Shown in pieces: positions 1 through 7,352 of a stretch of 64,000 nt of DNA. Position 1 is the first letter of the stretch. Every line of letters starts with the position of its first letter. The notes below the pieces were generated by a model that was not told the origin of the DNA, searched no databases, and worked only from the letters and a program-made list of their open reading frames with translations. The position numbers and the translations under genes are program-made. Source of the DNA: Deltaproteobacteria bacterium RIFCSPHIGHO2_02_FULL_40_28 (GTDB taxonomy: Bacteria > UBA10199 > 2-12-FULL-40-28); NCBI GenBank assembly GCA_001798135.1, contig MGRJ01000009.1, positions 39,345 through 103,344 of the forward strand, written 5' to 3'.

Positions 1-1215
1 ATTTATGTAAGCATTGAGCAGAGCACAGTAGTTACCTTTTGCTCTGCCATTACAGCTTTTTCTGATCCTGCTTTTGCGAGTCAACATCCTGCCCTTGTTT
101 ATGTACCTGCCTCTGATGATGATAAAAAGGATGTAAAGGATAGCAAGACATTGCCCAAGGCCATTAAATTACTTCAGAACTTAAATATTAATAATCATCC
201 CTATGATGCTTCTCGTATGTTAGTTCAAGCAGCATCTTTTAAAGACAAGGCTACTGCTGCAGGTGCTGCTACTGCTGTTACTCCTCCTAGTGCTGCTGGT
301 GCTGGAGTAGTAATAGATCGCATTACTAAGGGTGGTAAGGGGGCTTTGAAGGATGCTCTTGCTGCTGCTGCTGATTCCTCTGAAGATGGCGTGGGCATTA
401 TGTATGATAGGGTAGATACTGCAGGTACAAATCTCTACTATACATGGTTAACAGAAGATCAATTAGCATGTGCAAGCATGGCTGCACAAACAGTGGCTGG
501 TACTTCTTCCCCTGTCACTACGGTTACCAATCTCACTCTAGATCATTATGTTCAAACTTGTGATCAGGTGAACGAACATCCTCATTCTTACTATCCTTCC
601 AATAAGGATGCTTCTTTTGCAGATCGTACAGATAGTGTGACCACTCCTCCGGATGTTATTTATCGCCGTATAGAAGGCAGTACCTCTTATCCTACTCATT
701 TACATGATATTACAACGACAGCTCCAGATTGTTCAACTTCATCTGCATCCGATCCAGCAGCTCCATCTGCTGAAGAAGTTCCTGCTGAGGAAGCTCCTTC
801 TGAAGAAGCTGCTGCTGCTGTGGCTGCTTCCTGTGCTGATGCAGGGTGGTCTAGTAAGCAAATTTCCTATGACACTTACCGTGGCTTAGTACAAACAGGG
901 AGCACCCCTGTTGCTGTTACCTTTCTAGATGGAACCACAGCCTATGCCTCGTTAATTGATGGAGAGATTTATTATGATGCAACGCCTGATGCCTTAACTA
1001 AAACCGCTGCAGCTGTTACTGCTGGTAATCTTGCTTCAACTGAGGGTGTTGCCTGTGCCTCCAATAAAGCAGATGACGGTGCTTATGGAAGCGGATGTGC
1101 TTCTCTCAATCCTGGCCAAAGATCACCTGATGGAAGCTTGGTATTAGCAGTTCTTCTGGTGCTTGGAAGCGTGCCACAAATAACCCGAAGATTAGTCAAA
1201 CATCGTTCAAAATAA
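1..1215 (+). CDS. Ala-rich secreted or surface protein with MYXO-CTERM-like tail, 5' end outside window
   Basis: The frame is open from base 1, so the gene starts before the window; 404 residues are visible. I do not recognise a catalytic domain. The body is rich in Ala, Thr, Ser and Asp, with low-complexity Ala/Glu/Pro runs at about bases 750-830. The last 40 residues hold a tripartite tail: a Gly-Cys pair, a spacer of about 13 residues, a hydrophobic stretch (SLVLAVLLVLGSVPQI) and a basic end with an Arg pair. This resembles MYXO-CTERM sorting signals, although the Cys lies further from the hydrophobic segment than is typical. A surface protein processed at its C-terminus is an inference. 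A TTG at 151 is an internal codon and not a convincing start. A strong terminator follows. Confidence 0.6.
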   Translation: MYVSIEQSTVVTFCSAITAFSDPAFASQHPALVYVPASDDDKKDVKDSKTLPKAIKLLQNLNINNHPYDASRMLVQAASFKDKATAAGAATAVTPPSAAGAGVVIDRITKGGKGALKDALAAAADSSEDGVGIMYDRVDTAGTNLYYTWLTEDQLACASMAAQTVAGTSSPVTTVTNLTLDHYVQTCDQVNEHPHSYYPSNKDASFADRTDSVTTPPDVIYRRIEGSTSYPTHLHDITTTAPDCSTSSASDPAAPSAEEVPAEEAPSEEAAAAVAASCADAGWSSKQISYDTYRGLVQTGSTPVAVTFLDGTTAYASLIDGEIYYDATPDALTKTAAAVTAGNLASTEGVACASNKADDGAYGSGCASLNPGQRSPDGSLVLAVLLVLGSVPQITRRLVKHRSK

Positions 1216-1250
1216 CCCTGAGGCTTTTAATTCCTCGAACTTAGAAGTTA

Positions 1251-1275
1251 GCCCCCCACCTGGGGGGCTTTTTTT
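1251..1275 (+). terminator. Rho-independent terminator
   Basis: A 7-bp G/C stem (gcccccc / ggggggc) with an ACCT loop is followed by seven T. It lies 36 bases after the stop of the Ala-rich surface protein and before xseA, so it separates the two transcription units. Confidence 0.9.
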
Positions 1276-1316
1276 ATGCTTGCGAAGTAAACACTAATCC
1301 TGTGAGAATCTTTCTC

Positions 1317-2531
1317 ATGGAGATTCTAAAAATTAAAAGCGTGGCGTCTATCCACGATGCCCGAAAAATTTATTCTGTTTCTGAAGTTACTTCGGATCTT
1401 AAAACGCTTCTTGAAGATAATTTTCCATCACTGTGGGTTAAAGGTGAAATTTCCAATTTCAAAGAATCCCCCAATGGGCATTATTATTTTGTTTTAAAAG
1501 ATGAATTTTCCCAAATGTCTCTGGTGATGTTTCGGGGACAAAATCGCCTTCTTAAATTCCAATTAGAAGATGGAATGGAAGTTTTAGTTCATGGTCATCT
1601 TACTGTTTATCAGCCCAGAGGTCAGTGTCAGATGGCGTGCGATCATGTAGAGCCTTGTGGTGTTGGAGCTCTTCAATTAGCTTTCGAACAACTTAAAAAA
1701 AAATTAGAAGCCGAAGGCCTTTTTGATAGCAAGCGTAAGAGAGAACTTCCCTTACTTCCCAGAAAAGTAGGAATTATTACTTCTCCCAAGGGAGCTGTTT
1801 TTCATGACATGAAAAATGTAATTAAAAGGCGGTTTCCCAATATGGATCTTGTTTTTTTTCCAGTTCAGGTTCAAGGAGAAGGAGCTTCAGCTCAGATTGC
1901 CCACGCCATTTTTCTTGCCAACCAAAGAGATGACATTGATGTTCTTATTGTAGGAAGAGGAGGGGGCTCTATCGAAGATCTTTGGGCTTTTAACGAAGAA
2001 ATTGTTGTTCGTTCTATTGTCTCATCAAATATTCCTGTAGTTTCTGCTGTGGGGCATGAAACAGATTATACCCTCGCTGATTTTGCAGCTGATTTGCGTG
2101 CTCCCACTCCTTCAGCAGCAGCAGAATTAGTAGTTCCTGAAAAAGAACAGCTTCTTCTTGATTTGAAACGATTAGAGTTGGCCCTACCTCGTTTTTTAGA
2201 AGGCCCCACCTTACGATTGAGTTTGCTTTCCAAACAAATTATTTCACCGGGGCAAGTTCTTGATCGCTTGGATTTTAAAAGGCAAAGAGCCATGGATTTT
2301 CTCATCAAAGTTTTTCCCAGATACTTGAAAGGGGTAGAACAAGACTTTCAAAAATTAGTTGCCCATTTAGAGCATCTTTCTCCCTTGGCTCCCTTGGCTC
2401 GTGGGTATTCCCTTGCTTTAAATGTTCTTACTGGTCAGCCCATTAAAAGTAGGAATGAAGCTACACAATTTCCTGTTTTTGATTTAAAGTTTTCAGATGG
2501 TACATTAAAGGTGAAACAGGCCGCTGATTGA
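1317..2531 (+). CDS. xseA: Exodeoxyribonuclease VII large subunit
   Basis: Large catalytic subunit of exonuclease VII, which degrades single-stranded DNA to oligonucleotides in the cytoplasm together with XseB. An N-terminal OB-fold ('SLWVKGEISNF') is followed by the catalytic domain with the conserved GRGGGSIEDLWAFNEE block near residue 213 and then SAVGHETDYTLADFAADLRA. At 404 residues it is shorter than the E. coli protein (456), mainly in the C-terminal helical region. A GTG at 1302 would add five residues. Neither start has a clear Shine-Dalgarno sequence; I prefer the ATG at 1317. It heads an operon running to the aldo/keto reductase at 6532. Confidence 0.95.
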   Translation: MEILKIKSVASIHDARKIYSVSEVTSDLKTLLEDNFPSLWVKGEISNFKESPNGHYYFVLKDEFSQMSLVMFRGQNRLLKFQLEDGMEVLVHGHLTVYQPRGQCQMACDHVEPCGVGALQLAFEQLKKKLEAEGLFDSKRKRELPLLPRKVGIITSPKGAVFHDMKNVIKRRFPNMDLVFFPVQVQGEGASAQIAHAIFLANQRDDIDVLIVGRGGGSIEDLWAFNEEIVVRSIVSSNIPVVSAVGHETDYTLADFAADLRAPTPSAAAELVVPEKEQLLLDLKRLELALPRFLEGPTLRLSLLSKQIISPGQVLDRLDFKRQRAMDFLIKVFPRYLKGVEQDFQKLVAHLEHLSPLAPLARGYSLALNVLTGQPIKSRNEATQFPVFDLKFSDGTLKVKQAAD

Positions 2532-2562
2532 CACCTGTGTTTATTCATATTAACCAAGGCTT

Positions 2563-2814
2563 ATGGCAAAAAAAAATAAGGAATCCCAAGAGATCAGGTT
2601 TGAGGATGCCATTCTTCGTTTGGAAAACATTGTCCAAAAATTAGAAGATGGTAAATTAAATCTGGATGATTCACTCAAATATTTTGAGGAAGGGGTTAAA
2701 CTTTCCAGAACTTGTGAAGCCAAACTTTCTGAAGCCAAAGGACGTGTAGAAATTTTGATGAAGGGCATAGCAAAAGCCAGTAAAGAATCCCCCGAGGAAG
2801 AAAATGTCTCTTGA
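2563..2814 (+). CDS. xseB: Exodeoxyribonuclease VII small subunit
   Basis: Small helical subunit (83 aa) that binds the XseA catalytic chain. The family signature FEDAILRLENIVQKLEDG is at the N-terminus, followed by the LDDSLKYFEEGVKL helix. An AAGG Shine-Dalgarno precedes the ATG by a few bases. Its last 11 bases overlap the start of ispA, so translational coupling is likely. The order xseA-xseB-ispA is common in proteobacteria. Confidence 0.95.
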   Translation: MAKKNKESQEIRFEDAILRLENIVQKLEDGKLNLDDSLKYFEEGVKLSRTCEAKLSEAKGRVEILMKGIAKASKESPEEENVS

Positions 2815-3685
2815 GACTTATTTCAAAGAAAAAGGCCCTGTTATTGAGGCTGCCTTAAAAAATACTCTCGAATCTAACAGTTACATCCCTGACAATTTGC
2901 GTTCCTCTATGCTTTATAGCTTAATGGCTGGAGGTAAAAGATTGAGACCCCTTCTTTGTTTGGCTGCTTGTGAAGCTTGTGGGGGAGATCATCAATTAGC
3001 CATGGCTCCTGCTGTTGCCTTGGAAATGATCCATACATTTTCACTGATCCATGATGATTTGCCGGCCATGGATAACGATGATTTGAGAAGAGGAAAACCC
3101 ACCAACCACAAAGTTTACGGTGAGGCCATGGCTATTTTAGCTGGTGATGGGATGTCTCTTTTTGCTTTTGAAGTTTTAATTCAACTTGGAGCAAAAATTC
3201 CTGCTCCTCGTCTTGTGGCTCTTGTTGCAGAAATTGCAAAAGCCTCTGGTCCTACCGGAATGGTTGGAGGCCAGGTTTTAGATATGGAAGCCGAGGGTAA
3301 AAAAATTAATTTGGATCACTTAAGGCAATTACACCATAAAAAAACAGCCTGTCTTATCATGGCTTCTGTGGTTTGCGGGGCACTCACTGTAACAGATGAT
3401 AAAAAGAGTATTGAAAATTTACGTTCTTTTGGAAATCAAATTGGGCTCGCCTTTCAGATTGCTGATGATATTTTAGACATTGAAGGTGGCGAAGAAATTG
3501 GTAAGGACTTAAAAAGTGATCTCAAAAAAGGGAAAATGACTTATCCAGCCCTGATGGGTTTAACAGAGGCTAAAAAAGAAGGTCGGCTTGTCCTTGATTC
3601 TGCGCTTAAATCTTTGGATAGCTTTGGAAGCAAAGCTCATCTCTTGCGTGAGATGGCTTATTTTGTCATTGAAAGAAAAAAATAA
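2804..3685 (+). CDS. ispA: Polyprenyl (geranyl/farnesyl) diphosphate synthase
   Basis: Trans-prenyltransferase that condenses isopentenyl diphosphate with allylic diphosphates to C15-C20 products for quinone and undecaprenyl synthesis. The first Asp-rich motif DDLPAMDNDD is near residues 84-93 and the second, DDILD, near residue 222; both bind magnesium-diphosphate. The GGKRLRP substrate-binding loop is near residue 43. Length (293 aa) is normal for the family. Product chain length cannot be set from sequence alone. It overlaps xseB by 11 bases, and its TAA shares a base with the next ATG (TAATG). The dxs gene that often follows is missing here. Confidence 0.92.
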   Translation: MSLETYFKEKGPVIEAALKNTLESNSYIPDNLRSSMLYSLMAGGKRLRPLLCLAACEACGGDHQLAMAPAVALEMIHTFSLIHDDLPAMDNDDLRRGKPTNHKVYGEAMAILAGDGMSLFAFEVLIQLGAKIPAPRLVALVAEIAKASGPTGMVGGQVLDMEAEGKKINLDHLRQLHHKKTACLIMASVVCGALTVTDDKKSIENLRSFGNQIGLAFQIADDILDIEGGEEIGKDLKSDLKKGKMTYPALMGLTEAKKEGRLVLDSALKSLDSFGSKAHLLREMAYFVIERKK

Positions 3686-4110
3686 TGCGTCATTCTGTTT
3701 TTACATTTGAAGTTGCAACTCAAAATCATTTTGATTTAATCGATGTGACTGATGAAGTTTTGAAGTGGTGTGAGAAGGAAAAATTTTTGGATGGGCATAT
3801 GTTGATTCAATCAGCGCATACCACAACTGCTATTCGTATTAATGAAAGTTGTGACGAACTCAAAAAAGATCTCACCCTGTTATTAGAAAAGTTGGTGCCT
3901 CAAAAAGGAAACTATTTTCATAATCATTCTGCAGTTGATGGAAGAAATAACGCTCATAGTCACTTGGTTAGTTATCTGATGGGAGCAAGCGAAGGTGTTG
4001 TTGTACAAAAGGGCAAACCTCTTTTAGGCAGTTGGCAGAGAATTTTTTTTGTTGAATTAGATGGCCCTCGTAAAAGAAGGCAAATTATTTTTAGTTTCAT
4101 TGGTTCATGA
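3685..4110 (+). CDS. yjbQ: YjbQ-family protein (UPF0047)
   Basis: A 141-residue protein of the YjbQ/UPF0047 family. Members are small trimeric proteins, and some have been reported to have weak thiamine-phosphate synthase activity; the true role is uncertain. Family blocks seen are QSAHTTTAIRINES (about residues 42-55), HNHSAVDGRNNAHSHL (about 78-93) and the C-terminal GSWQRIFFVELDGPRKR. The His residues of the middle block probably bind metal. The start overlaps the ispA stop (TAATG), and the end overlaps the start of the RuBisCO-like gene by four bases (ATGA), so it is translated within this operon. Confidence 0.88.
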   Translation: MRHSVFTFEVATQNHFDLIDVTDEVLKWCEKEKFLDGHMLIQSAHTTTAIRINESCDELKKDLTLLLEKLVPQKGNYFHNHSAVDGRNNAHSHLVSYLMGASEGVVVQKGKPLLGSWQRIFFVELDGPRKRRQIIFSFIGS

Positions 4111-5423
4111 TTTATCTTTCTGACATACCAGGTTTTGAAACCCAATTAGAAAAACTTTCTAAAGATAATTATATTTTTTGCGATTATTTTTTTGAAACTT
4201 CGGAAGATCCAAAATGGGCTTGTGCCTCTCTTTGCAGCGAAGCAACAACTGCTCAATGGGTAAGTTCTAAAAGTACCGAAGATTTGAGAAATATTTATGG
4301 AGCAAAATTTTTTAATTTAAAAATTGAAGGAGAATTTTCCACACCCCTTTATCCTCAACCTTGGATTCAAGGTTCTCGTTTTTTCAGATGTCACATGACC
4401 ATGGCTCTTCCACTTATTAATCTTAATGGAAGTTTGGCCGTTCTTTTATCTACCTTGGCAGGAGAGGGGGCTTTTTATTGTCCGGGACTCACAACAGTAA
4501 AACTTTTGGATCTCCATTTTCCTTCTTCCTATCTCAAACTTTTTAAAGGACCACCATTTGGCATTAAAGGATTAAGAGATTATCTCAAAATTTATGATCG
4601 TCCTTTTTTTATTGGTGTTGTTAAACCTAACTTAGGGTTAAAGCCTGCAGATTTTTCTACTTTGGCTTTTGAAAGTTGGTTAGGCGGTTTAGATATTGCC
4701 AAGGATGATGAAATGTTTACTGATGTACAATACAATCCATTAATCGAGCGTTTAACTCTTTGTGCTCAAAAAATGAAAGAAGCTATAGATTTTACAGGGC
4801 AAAAGAAAATGATGATAGCAAATTTTTCGGCTAGTTATTTTTCTCTTCTTTCTGATTATCATTCTTTAACTAAGCTGGGTGTAAATGGGTTTATGATCAA
4901 TACTTTTTTTTCTGGGTTTTCTGCTCTCCAGCATTTATGCCATATTTCAACACATCCTGTGATGGGGCACTTTACAGGAATGGCCCTTTGGGATCGTATG
5001 CCCCATTTTGGTATTGAAGGTTCTGTTTTAATTAAGCTTCAAAGATTGGCAGGAGCTGATATGATCGTTTTTCCTGGTTTTGGAGATCGAATGCAAACAA
5101 CGCCTGAAATTGTTTTAAAAAACATTCAAGCTTGTTTAGCCCCCATGGGTTCTATTTCCCCTTCACTTCCTGTGCCTGGAGGCAGTGATTGGGCGGGTAG
5201 TCTTCCCTTCATTTTTAATAAACTGAAAAATGTTGATTTTGGTTTTATTGCCGGTCGTGGAATTTATGATCATCCCATGGGGCCACAAGGTGGTGCCCAA
5301 AGCCTACACCAAGCTTGGGAAGCTATTTCAAAGGAAGAAAAACTTTCTGATTATGTGCAAAATAATTCTGGTTGTCTCGCTTTGAAGTCAGCCCTGGATT
5401 ATTTTGGAAAGAAAAAAACATGA
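4107..5423 (+). CDS. RuBisCO-like protein (form IV type)
   Basis: Large-subunit RuBisCO superfamily member of 438 aa. Visible are the KPNLGL motif (K173, matching RuBisCO K175), GGLDIAKDDE at 193-202 (K199, D201 and E202 match the carbamylated Lys and the magnesium ligands) and the C-terminal phosphate-binding region AGRGIYDHPMGPQGGA near 382-397. The second Lys of KPKLGL is Asn here. The loop-6 segment reads PGFGDRMQ, so the essential K334 of carboxylating enzymes is absent. I therefore call a form IV protein, probably an enolase or isomerase-type enzyme of unknown substrate. ATGA overlaps with both neighbours tie it to YjbQ and the aldo/keto reductase. It is not close to the MtnW-type gene context (no methionine-salvage genes nearby). 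Confidence 0.82.
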   Translation: MIYLSDIPGFETQLEKLSKDNYIFCDYFFETSEDPKWACASLCSEATTAQWVSSKSTEDLRNIYGAKFFNLKIEGEFSTPLYPQPWIQGSRFFRCHMTMALPLINLNGSLAVLLSTLAGEGAFYCPGLTTVKLLDLHFPSSYLKLFKGPPFGIKGLRDYLKIYDRPFFIGVVKPNLGLKPADFSTLAFESWLGGLDIAKDDEMFTDVQYNPLIERLTLCAQKMKEAIDFTGQKKMMIANFSASYFSLLSDYHSLTKLGVNGFMINTFFSGFSALQHLCHISTHPVMGHFTGMALWDRMPHFGIEGSVLIKLQRLAGADMIVFPGFGDRMQTTPEIVLKNIQACLAPMGSISPSLPVPGGSDWAGSLPFIFNKLKNVDFGFIAGRGIYDHPMGPQGGAQSLHQAWEAISKEEKLSDYVQNNSGCLALKSALDYFGKKKT

Positions 5424-6532
5424 TTCCACCTAAAGGAGCCACAACCGAAGCAACGATGGATTGGGTGTCTTCTCAGAAAAAAAATATTCATTCTGAGAAA
5501 AAAAGATCCCTGGCAGATTTTTATGTGTCAGTTTTGGGGGTGGGAACTTACTTGGGTTCTTATGATGAAGTCACAGATAAACTTTATGAGGACACCATTG
5601 AGTTAGCACTTTTAAGTGGAGTTAATTTGATTGACTCCGCCATTAATTATCGTTGTCAGCGCAGCGAGAAACTTATAGGGCGAGTTTTAAAGAAACTGCA
5701 GGATCAAAAAAAGATTTCTCGTGATGAAATTGTTGTTTGTACCAAAGGTGGATTTATTCCCTTTGATTTGGTACCTCCCGAAAGTCTTCCTGGGCATATT
5801 AAAAAAAATTGGCTGAATACGGGCATTGTAAGTGAAGAAGATATTGTTTCGTCTTGTCATTGTCTGCATCCTCGTTTTCTTCAGGGGATGATTGATCAAA
5901 GTCTTGCTAATTTGGGACTAGATACCATTGATATTTATTATTTGCATAATCCAGAAACTCAATTGTCAGGGGCCCAGCCTGATGTTTTTTATTCCAGACT
6001 TTATGAAGCCTTTTGCCTTCTTGAGGAAAATGTTTCCAAAGGCAAGATTCAGTTTTATGGTTTGGCAACATGGACTGCTTTTCGAACTGAAGGAAATGAA
6101 TCAATTTCACTTAAAACTATTCTCGATTTAGCTCTCAAAGCAGGTGGGGAATCTCATCATTTAAAAGTGATTCAACTTCCCTATAATTTGGCAATGCTTG
6201 AGGCTGTGGGGATTCATAACCAAGAATACAAAGGGGAACTCTATCCTATTCTGTCAGCGGCTTCTTTTTATGGAATTGATGTTGTGATTTCTGCACCTCT
6301 TTTACAAGGGCAACTAGGGCATCTTCCCCAACCCCTCATGCACAAACTACCAGGGTCACTCATGGCGCCTGGGAGGGCTCTTCAATTTGTTACTTCTACA
6401 CCAGGAGTTGCAGCTGCTCTTGTAGGGATGAAAACCAAAGCCCATTGGGAACAAAACAAGATAGTTCTTACCGAAGCTAACTGGGACTTGAAAGTGTTAG
6501 AAGAAGTGTGTCGTTATTTAATCAAGGGCTAG
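5420..6532 (+). CDS. Aldo/keto reductase, operon partner of the RuBisCO-like protein
   Basis: NAD(P)H-dependent carbonyl reductase fold (TIM barrel), 370 aa. The catalytic set is visible: Asp and Tyr in LIDSAINYR, Lys in VVCTKGGF and His in DIYYLHNPE. The subfamily has a long insert after the Lys (FIPFDLVPPESLPGH). I start it at the ATG at 5420, which overlaps the RuBisCO-like stop as ATGA; longer N-terminal readings fall inside that gene. The tight coupling suggests that the two enzymes act in one pathway. Substrate is unknown. The 3' end overlaps the convergent zinc-ribbon gene by 15 bases. Confidence 0.88.
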   Translation: MIPPKGATTEATMDWVSSQKKNIHSEKKRSLADFYVSVLGVGTYLGSYDEVTDKLYEDTIELALLSGVNLIDSAINYRCQRSEKLIGRVLKKLQDQKKISRDEIVVCTKGGFIPFDLVPPESLPGHIKKNWLNTGIVSEEDIVSSCHCLHPRFLQGMIDQSLANLGLDTIDIYYLHNPETQLSGAQPDVFYSRLYEAFCLLEENVSKGKIQFYGLATWTAFRTEGNESISLKTILDLALKAGGESHHLKVIQLPYNLAMLEAVGIHNQEYKGELYPILSAASFYGIDVVISAPLLQGQLGHLPQPLMHKLPGSLMAPGRALQFVTSTPGVAAALVGMKTKAHWEQNKIVLTEANWDLKVLEEVCRYLIKG

Positions 6533-7228
6533 CTCTAAATACAAAATACGTCTACAACGGGGGCAACTAATCAAGCTATTTAAACGGTGAAGATCGTTAA
6601 AAATCTGAGGTGGAATTTTGGTATTGCATTCGCAACAAAAACCATTTTTTGCAAGAGCTAAAGCTGGATTAATCTTTTGACGAATAAGATTATAATGGTG
6701 TATCATTGTAACTTCTACTCCCTCTAAGAACTGCTCTCTTTCAAGGGATTTGGCTTGTCTTTTTTCTTCAATACTTTTTAATTGTTCCTTCATTTTTTCT
6801 ACTTCAGTACTTGTTGTATTTTTTTCACCCTCTACCTTATTTTCGGATTCGCTTATACGATTTTGTTCGTTTTGAATGGCATCAGTCAACTTTGTAATTT
6901 GTTCTTCCAAAAGGTTGATTGTTTTTTTTGCAAGTGAGATTTCTTTTAAGAGGGCATGGTATTCTTTGTTGGTTTTAATGGCTTTAAGTTTTTCTTCACC
7001 TTTAACAATCCAATCTTTTTTTTCTGTAAGATCAGATTCTTTTGATCTTTTTTCAGATTCTAAATTAGCCAGGATGGTTTTATAATTTTCGAATTCATGA
7101 ACTCTATTTTTTTGTTCTGCTTCGAAGGTAAGTATTGCTTGAGGGAGGCTTAAAAGAAGCTCTTCTAATTCGAGAAGCTCTGCATCAATTTGAGAGAGCC
7201 CAACCAGTTTTTTAAGTTTATCTTTCAA
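6518..7228 (-). CDS. Coiled-coil protein with C-terminal zinc ribbon (C4-type, DUF164-like)
   Basis: A 236-residue cytoplasmic protein. About residues 20-170 form a long coiled coil rich in Lys, Glu and Leu. The C-terminus is a four-Cys zinc ribbon (CCECNTKIPPQIF ... SCPRCRRILY). The architecture matches the widespread 'zinc ribbon domain-containing protein' family of unclear function, possibly nucleic-acid binding. The start is TTG at 7226-7228, chosen because GGAGG lies just upstream on this strand. Convergent with the aldo/keto reductase gene (15-bp overlap). Confidence 0.85.
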   Translation of the reverse strand: MKDKLKKLVGLSQIDAELLELEELLLSLPQAILTFEAEQKNRVHEFENYKTILANLESEKRSKESDLTEKKDWIVKGEEKLKAIKTNKEYHALLKEISLAKKTINLLEEQITKLTDAIQNEQNRISESENKVEGEKNTTSTEVEKMKEQLKSIEEKRQAKSLEREQFLEGVEVTMIHHYNLIRQKINPALALAKNGFCCECNTKIPPQIFNDLHRLNSLISCPRCRRILYLELALD

Positions 7229-7293
7229 AGTAGCCTCCGGTCACCTACTTACAAGAGGGATCTCCAATTGTAAATCATCTTTTTTAACATGGG

Positions 7294-7336
7294 TTGACAA
7301 GATACTCTCTTAATGGATTGACAAGATACTCTCTTA
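7294..7336 (+). repeat. Two tandem copies of a TTGACA-containing 19-mer upstream of ileS
   Basis: The 19-mer ttgacaagatactctctta occurs at 7294-7312 and again at 7318-7336, a period of 24 bases. It ends 16 bases before the ileS start. Each copy begins with a consensus -35 hexamer, but I see no good -10 at the correct spacing from either copy. It may be a duplicated promoter part or a pair of regulator sites. Confidence 0.7.
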
Positions 7337-7352
7337 TGGTTTTTAAGTAAAA

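Noticed and set aside
4107..5423. Carbon-fixing RuBisCO large subunit
   Set aside because: The loop-6 Lys and the second Lys of KPKLGL are absent, and no phosphoribulokinase or small subunit is nearby.
7294..7336. Start of a CRISPR array
   Set aside because: Only two copies with a 5-base gap, no spacers and no cas genes.
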